Shown here: positions 5,057 through 9,054 of the stretch, one piece after another | How the letters are laid out: every line of letters begins with the position of its first letter | Numbering within the stretch: the first letter of the stretch is position 1 | From: an uncultured Opitutaceae bacterium | GTDB lineage: Bacteria > Verrucomicrobiota > Verrucomicrobiae > Opitutales > Opitutaceae | Reading direction: 5' to 3' | Length of the DNA stretch: 9,054 bases | NCBI GenBank assembly: GCA_946482625.1 | Contig: CAMLSH010000123.1 | Span: forward strand, 1 to 9,054 | Made by a program: the position numbers and the translations under genes | Notes under the pieces: generated by a model | Told to the model about the DNA's origin: nothing | What the model saw: the letters and a program-made list of their open reading frames with translations, nothing else | Databases searched by the model: none

Positions 5057-6142
5057 TCACCCCGCAACCGGATAACTCCCCAGCCACTTCACCATCGTAC
5101 AAAATTGCTTCAGCTCCGCGATCGCCTCGCGCATCGCCGGGTCGTCGTGATGACCCGCCACGTCGATGAAGAAATAATAATCCCATGCCCGTCGCTTGCT
5201 CGGCCGTGACTCGATCTTTGACAGATTGATCCCGCGATCTGCGAGCGGCTTGAGCATCTTCAAGAGCGCGCCCGAGTTCGCCGCGTCTTCATCGCCGAGA
5301 GAAATCAACAAGCTCGTCATGTCCCGGCCATTCCCGACCGGCCCCGACGGCTTCTTCCCGATCACAAAAAACCGCGTCGTGTTGTTCGCCTTGTCCTGGA
5401 TGTTTTTCGCTACCACCGGCACGTCGTAGAACGTCGCCGCCAGCTCCGGCGCCACGCCCGCCGCACCTTCTTCGTCCCGCGCGATCTGCACCGACCGCGC
5501 CGTGCTCGGCGCATCGATGAGCTGCGCGTGTGGCAGATGACGTTGCAGCCACATGCGGCACTGCGCGAGCGCCTGATCCTTCGAGTAAACCTTGGTGATC
5601 TTCTCCAGCGGCGACTTCGAGATCAACGTGTACGAAATCTCCAGATACAGCTGCGCAACGATCTTCAGATCCGAACTCACGAACTGGTCCAGCGCATCGC
5701 GCACCGAGCCTTCGGTGGAGTTCTCGATCGGGATGATCCCGTAGTCAGCCTCGCCCTTTTCCACCGCCGTGAAAATATCCGCGAACGTGGAGAACGCGTG
5801 ATAGTTCACGCTCGCGCCGAATTTCTTCAACGCCGCCTGATGGCTGTTCGTCGCTTCCGGCCCGAGGTATGCGATGACCAACGGCTGCTCCAACGCGATC
5901 GCCGCCGACATGATCTCCCGATAGATCGCGCGCAACGCGTCATCCTTGATCGGCCCTTGATTGAGTCCCGTGACTTTCCGGAAAACCGCGTCCTCGCGCT
6001 CCGCGACATAAATCTGTCCGCCTGAACCGCGTTTCAGTTTTCCGATCTCCGCCGCCAGCGTGAGCCGTTGGTTGAGCAAATCGACGATCTGCTTGTCGAG
6101 CCCGTCGATCTTTTCGCGAATGGGTGTGAGATCCATGGACAT
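5057..6142 (-). CDS. pheA: Bifunctional chorismate mutase/prephenate dehydratase (P-protein)
   Basis: A 361-residue cytoplasmic enzyme converting chorismate to prephenate and prephenate to phenylpyruvate, the committed branch to phenylalanine. Residues 1-85 form the AroQ-type helical mutase (IREKIDGLDKQIVDLLNQR at 8-26, AERE at 47-50). Residues 88-265 are the dehydratase, with AYLGPEATNSHQAA at 91-104, PIENSTEGSV at 138-147 and the catalytic TRF motif at 256-258 (NNTTRFFVIG). Residues 275-355 are an ACT domain with GALLKML at 291-297 and KIESRPSK at 309-316, the elements that bind phenylalanine for feedback inhibition. The domain set is complete and the length is normal for the family. The start is Met1 at 6142, or Met3 at 6136. 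It lies 12 bases after the scpB stop on the same strand, so the two are probably co-transcribed. Confidence 0.96.
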   Translation of the reverse strand: MSMDLTPIREKIDGLDKQIVDLLNQRLTLAAEIGKLKRGSGGQIYVAEREDAVFRKVTGLNQGPIKDDALRAIYREIMSAAIALEQPLVIAYLGPEATNSHQAALKKFGASVNYHAFSTFADIFTAVEKGEADYGIIPIENSTEGSVRDALDQFVSSDLKIVAQLYLEISYTLISKSPLEKITKVYSKDQALAQCRMWLQRHLPHAQLIDAPSTARSVQIARDEEGAAGVAPELAATFYDVPVVAKNIQDKANNTTRFFVIGKKPSGPVGNGRDMTSLLISLGDEDAANSGALLKMLKPLADRGINLSKIESRPSKRRAWDYYFFIDVAGHHDDPAMREAIAELKQFCTMVKWLGSYPVAG

Positions 6143-6154
6143 GGGGTCGCTCGT

Positions 6155-7186
6155 TTAAACAGGTTTATCTTCCGACTCGTCCGTCGCTTCAGCTTCGTCC
6201 GCCGGACTTGGATCCTCCGATACGGCATCAGCGACCGCGATCTCCGGAGAAGCCTCAACCGACTCTTCTTCCGCCTCCCTCGCCGCATCATGGGAGTGAT
6301 CATGGTGCTCCACAGAAACCTGTTCCAAATTCGGCGAAGGCCCTTCGCCTTCCTCCAACGGCAGCCCCATCTCCGCATCCGTTGGCGTCTTGGGATTGAT
6401 CGCATTTTTCATCCACTCGTCGATCTGCCGCGGCGACAACACGTCCGACGCCGGCAACTCCACGAGCGACTTCACGCCGACAAAATCCAAAAACTTATCC
6501 GTCGTCCCATACTGCAGCGGACGCCCGGGCAAATCCGCGCGCCCCGTGATATAAACGAGTTCGCGCTCCATCAACTTGTTCAATCCCGCCTCCGCCGACA
6601 CGCCGCGGATCGCCTCGATTTCCGTGCGCGTCACCGGCTGCCGGTACGCCACGATCGCGAGCGTTTCCAACGCCGACTGCGTCAACTTAACCGGCGGCGG
6701 CTCATCGCGCAGGATGCGTATCCACCGTGCGAATCGCGGATGCGTCACGATGCGGAAGCCTGTGGGCCCTTCGATCAGCAGATAAATATCGTTCGCTGCG
6801 CGCAACTCGTCGCCGATCACCGTCATCGCCTCGCGAATCTGCGTCGCCGTGATCAACGACGGCACATCCTGGTAAAGCTCCGCGTCCGTCTCCGCTGGCG
6901 AAATCACCGCAACTTCAGCCGCCTCAACGCCTGCTTCGGTCACCGGAGCTGAAACGCTTTCCGCTCCCGACGTGGATGTTTCCCCACCTGCAACGACTTC
7001 AGCAGCAGACTGCTCTTCTGCAACGGCATTTCCTGCCGCCGCGCCCGCGTCTTCACCTTCCGTCACAACCGGCAAAACCGCCTGGTCGTGGAAACGCGCG
7101 AAAACCGCCTGAACGTCCTTAACCGACAGCGGCTGGCTCGAAGAAAAGAGCAGCGCCTTGAGCACTTTTTGCAGATTGAAAGCCAT
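6155..7186 (-). CDS. scpB: Segregation and condensation protein B, with acidic insertion and tail
   Basis: ScpB dimers join ScpA and Smc in the bacterial condensin-like complex on the chromosome. I chose the ATG at 7186 (MAFNLQKVLKALLFSSSQPLS, the family-type start); the open frame extends to a TTG at 7237 with no family-like sequence. The first winged-helix domain is split: residues 1-37, then 111-165 (ATQIREAMTVIGDELRA, IEGPTGFRIVTHP). The second is at about 168-245 with the typical LTQSALETLAIVAYRQPVTR at 168-187 and GRPLQYGTTDKFLDFVGV at 221-238. At 343 residues it is much longer than the usual ~200. The excess is an acidic Ala/Glu/Val-rich insert at about 40-108 and an acidic tail from about 275 with a histidine cluster (HHDHSHD, 294-300). 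scpA is not beside it here, unlike the common scpA-scpB order; pheA follows instead. Confidence 0.92.
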   Translation of the reverse strand: MAFNLQKVLKALLFSSSQPLSVKDVQAVFARFHDQAVLPVVTEGEDAGAAAGNAVAEEQSAAEVVAGGETSTSGAESVSAPVTEAGVEAAEVAVISPAETDAELYQDVPSLITATQIREAMTVIGDELRAANDIYLLIEGPTGFRIVTHPRFARWIRILRDEPPPVKLTQSALETLAIVAYRQPVTRTEIEAIRGVSAEAGLNKLMERELVYITGRADLPGRPLQYGTTDKFLDFVGVKSLVELPASDVLSPRQIDEWMKNAINPKTPTDAEMGLPLEEGEGPSPNLEQVSVEHHDHSHDAAREAEEESVEASPEIAVADAVSEDPSPADEAEATDESEDKPV

Positions 7187-7340
7187 GCGTGAAAGCCGGT
7201 CAGTGAATGCGGCGCGCTCCCGGTGAAGCAACCCCAATTATGGAATCTGCGCCGCCCGCTTCCCGCCGCCACTGTTTCGGTCGGCCGCTTTCAATTCTTG
7301 CCCGCCCGCCCCGCGTTTGGTGTCGTTCGCCTTTCCCTCC

Positions 7341-9054
<1,714 letters not shown>

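Noticed and set aside
6068..6952. 294-codon plus-strand open frame opposite scpB and the pheA start
   Set aside because: Arg/His/Leu-rich antisense product of the scpB codons, with no domain; scpB has clear family motifs.
7187..7340. Divergent promoters or a branched-chain amino-acid attenuator between scpB and ilvD
   Set aside because: Only a short AT-rich patch near 7236-7246; no convincing hexamer pair, no terminator/antiterminator pair, and no Leu/Ile/Val-rich leader peptide.

Overview
The window looks like chromosome of a GC-rich bacterium, most likely a verrucomicrobium of the Opitutaceae type. This assignment is inferred from protein character, strong C/G preference at third codon positions and gene content; I have no database match. 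No phage, plasmid, tRNA, rRNA, CRISPR or insertion-sequence gene is visible.

Layout. (1) 1-1741, plus strand: the tail of an unknown gene, a PfkB-type sugar or sugar-phosphate kinase, and an Ala/Glu-rich membrane-anchored coiled-coil protein. All three are chained by ATGA start/stop overlaps. (2) 1783-2450: the ribosomal pair rplU-rpmA (L21, L27), preceded by a perfect 12-bp hairpin that ends 9 bases before the rplU start and closed by a strong intrinsic terminator. (3) 2585-4866: three plus-strand genes, namely a small single-pass membrane protein, a small soluble protein with a Pro-rich linker and C-terminal helix, and an actin-family ATPase that most resembles the MamK branch of bacterial actins; an intrinsic terminator follows. 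(4) 4876-5041: a cluster of short GTAG-headed palindromes (REP-like). A related copy lies at 2494-2518. (5) 5057-7186, minus strand: scpB (chromosome-condensation subunit) followed by pheA (bifunctional chorismate mutase/prephenate dehydratase). (6) 7341 to the end, plus strand: ilvD (dihydroxy-acid dehydratase), nearly complete and cut by the window edge.

How it works together. Most genes are housekeeping: translation (L21, L27), Phe synthesis (PheA), branched-chain amino-acid synthesis (IlvD) and chromosome organisation (ScpB). The part least explained by known pathways is 2585-4747. There a MamK-like actin sits with a possible membrane anchor and a possible adaptor, with no other magnetosome gene in view. 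I propose it as a candidate uncharacterised cytoskeletal module. The actin assignment is well supported by motifs; the roles of its two neighbours are inference from architecture and gene order.
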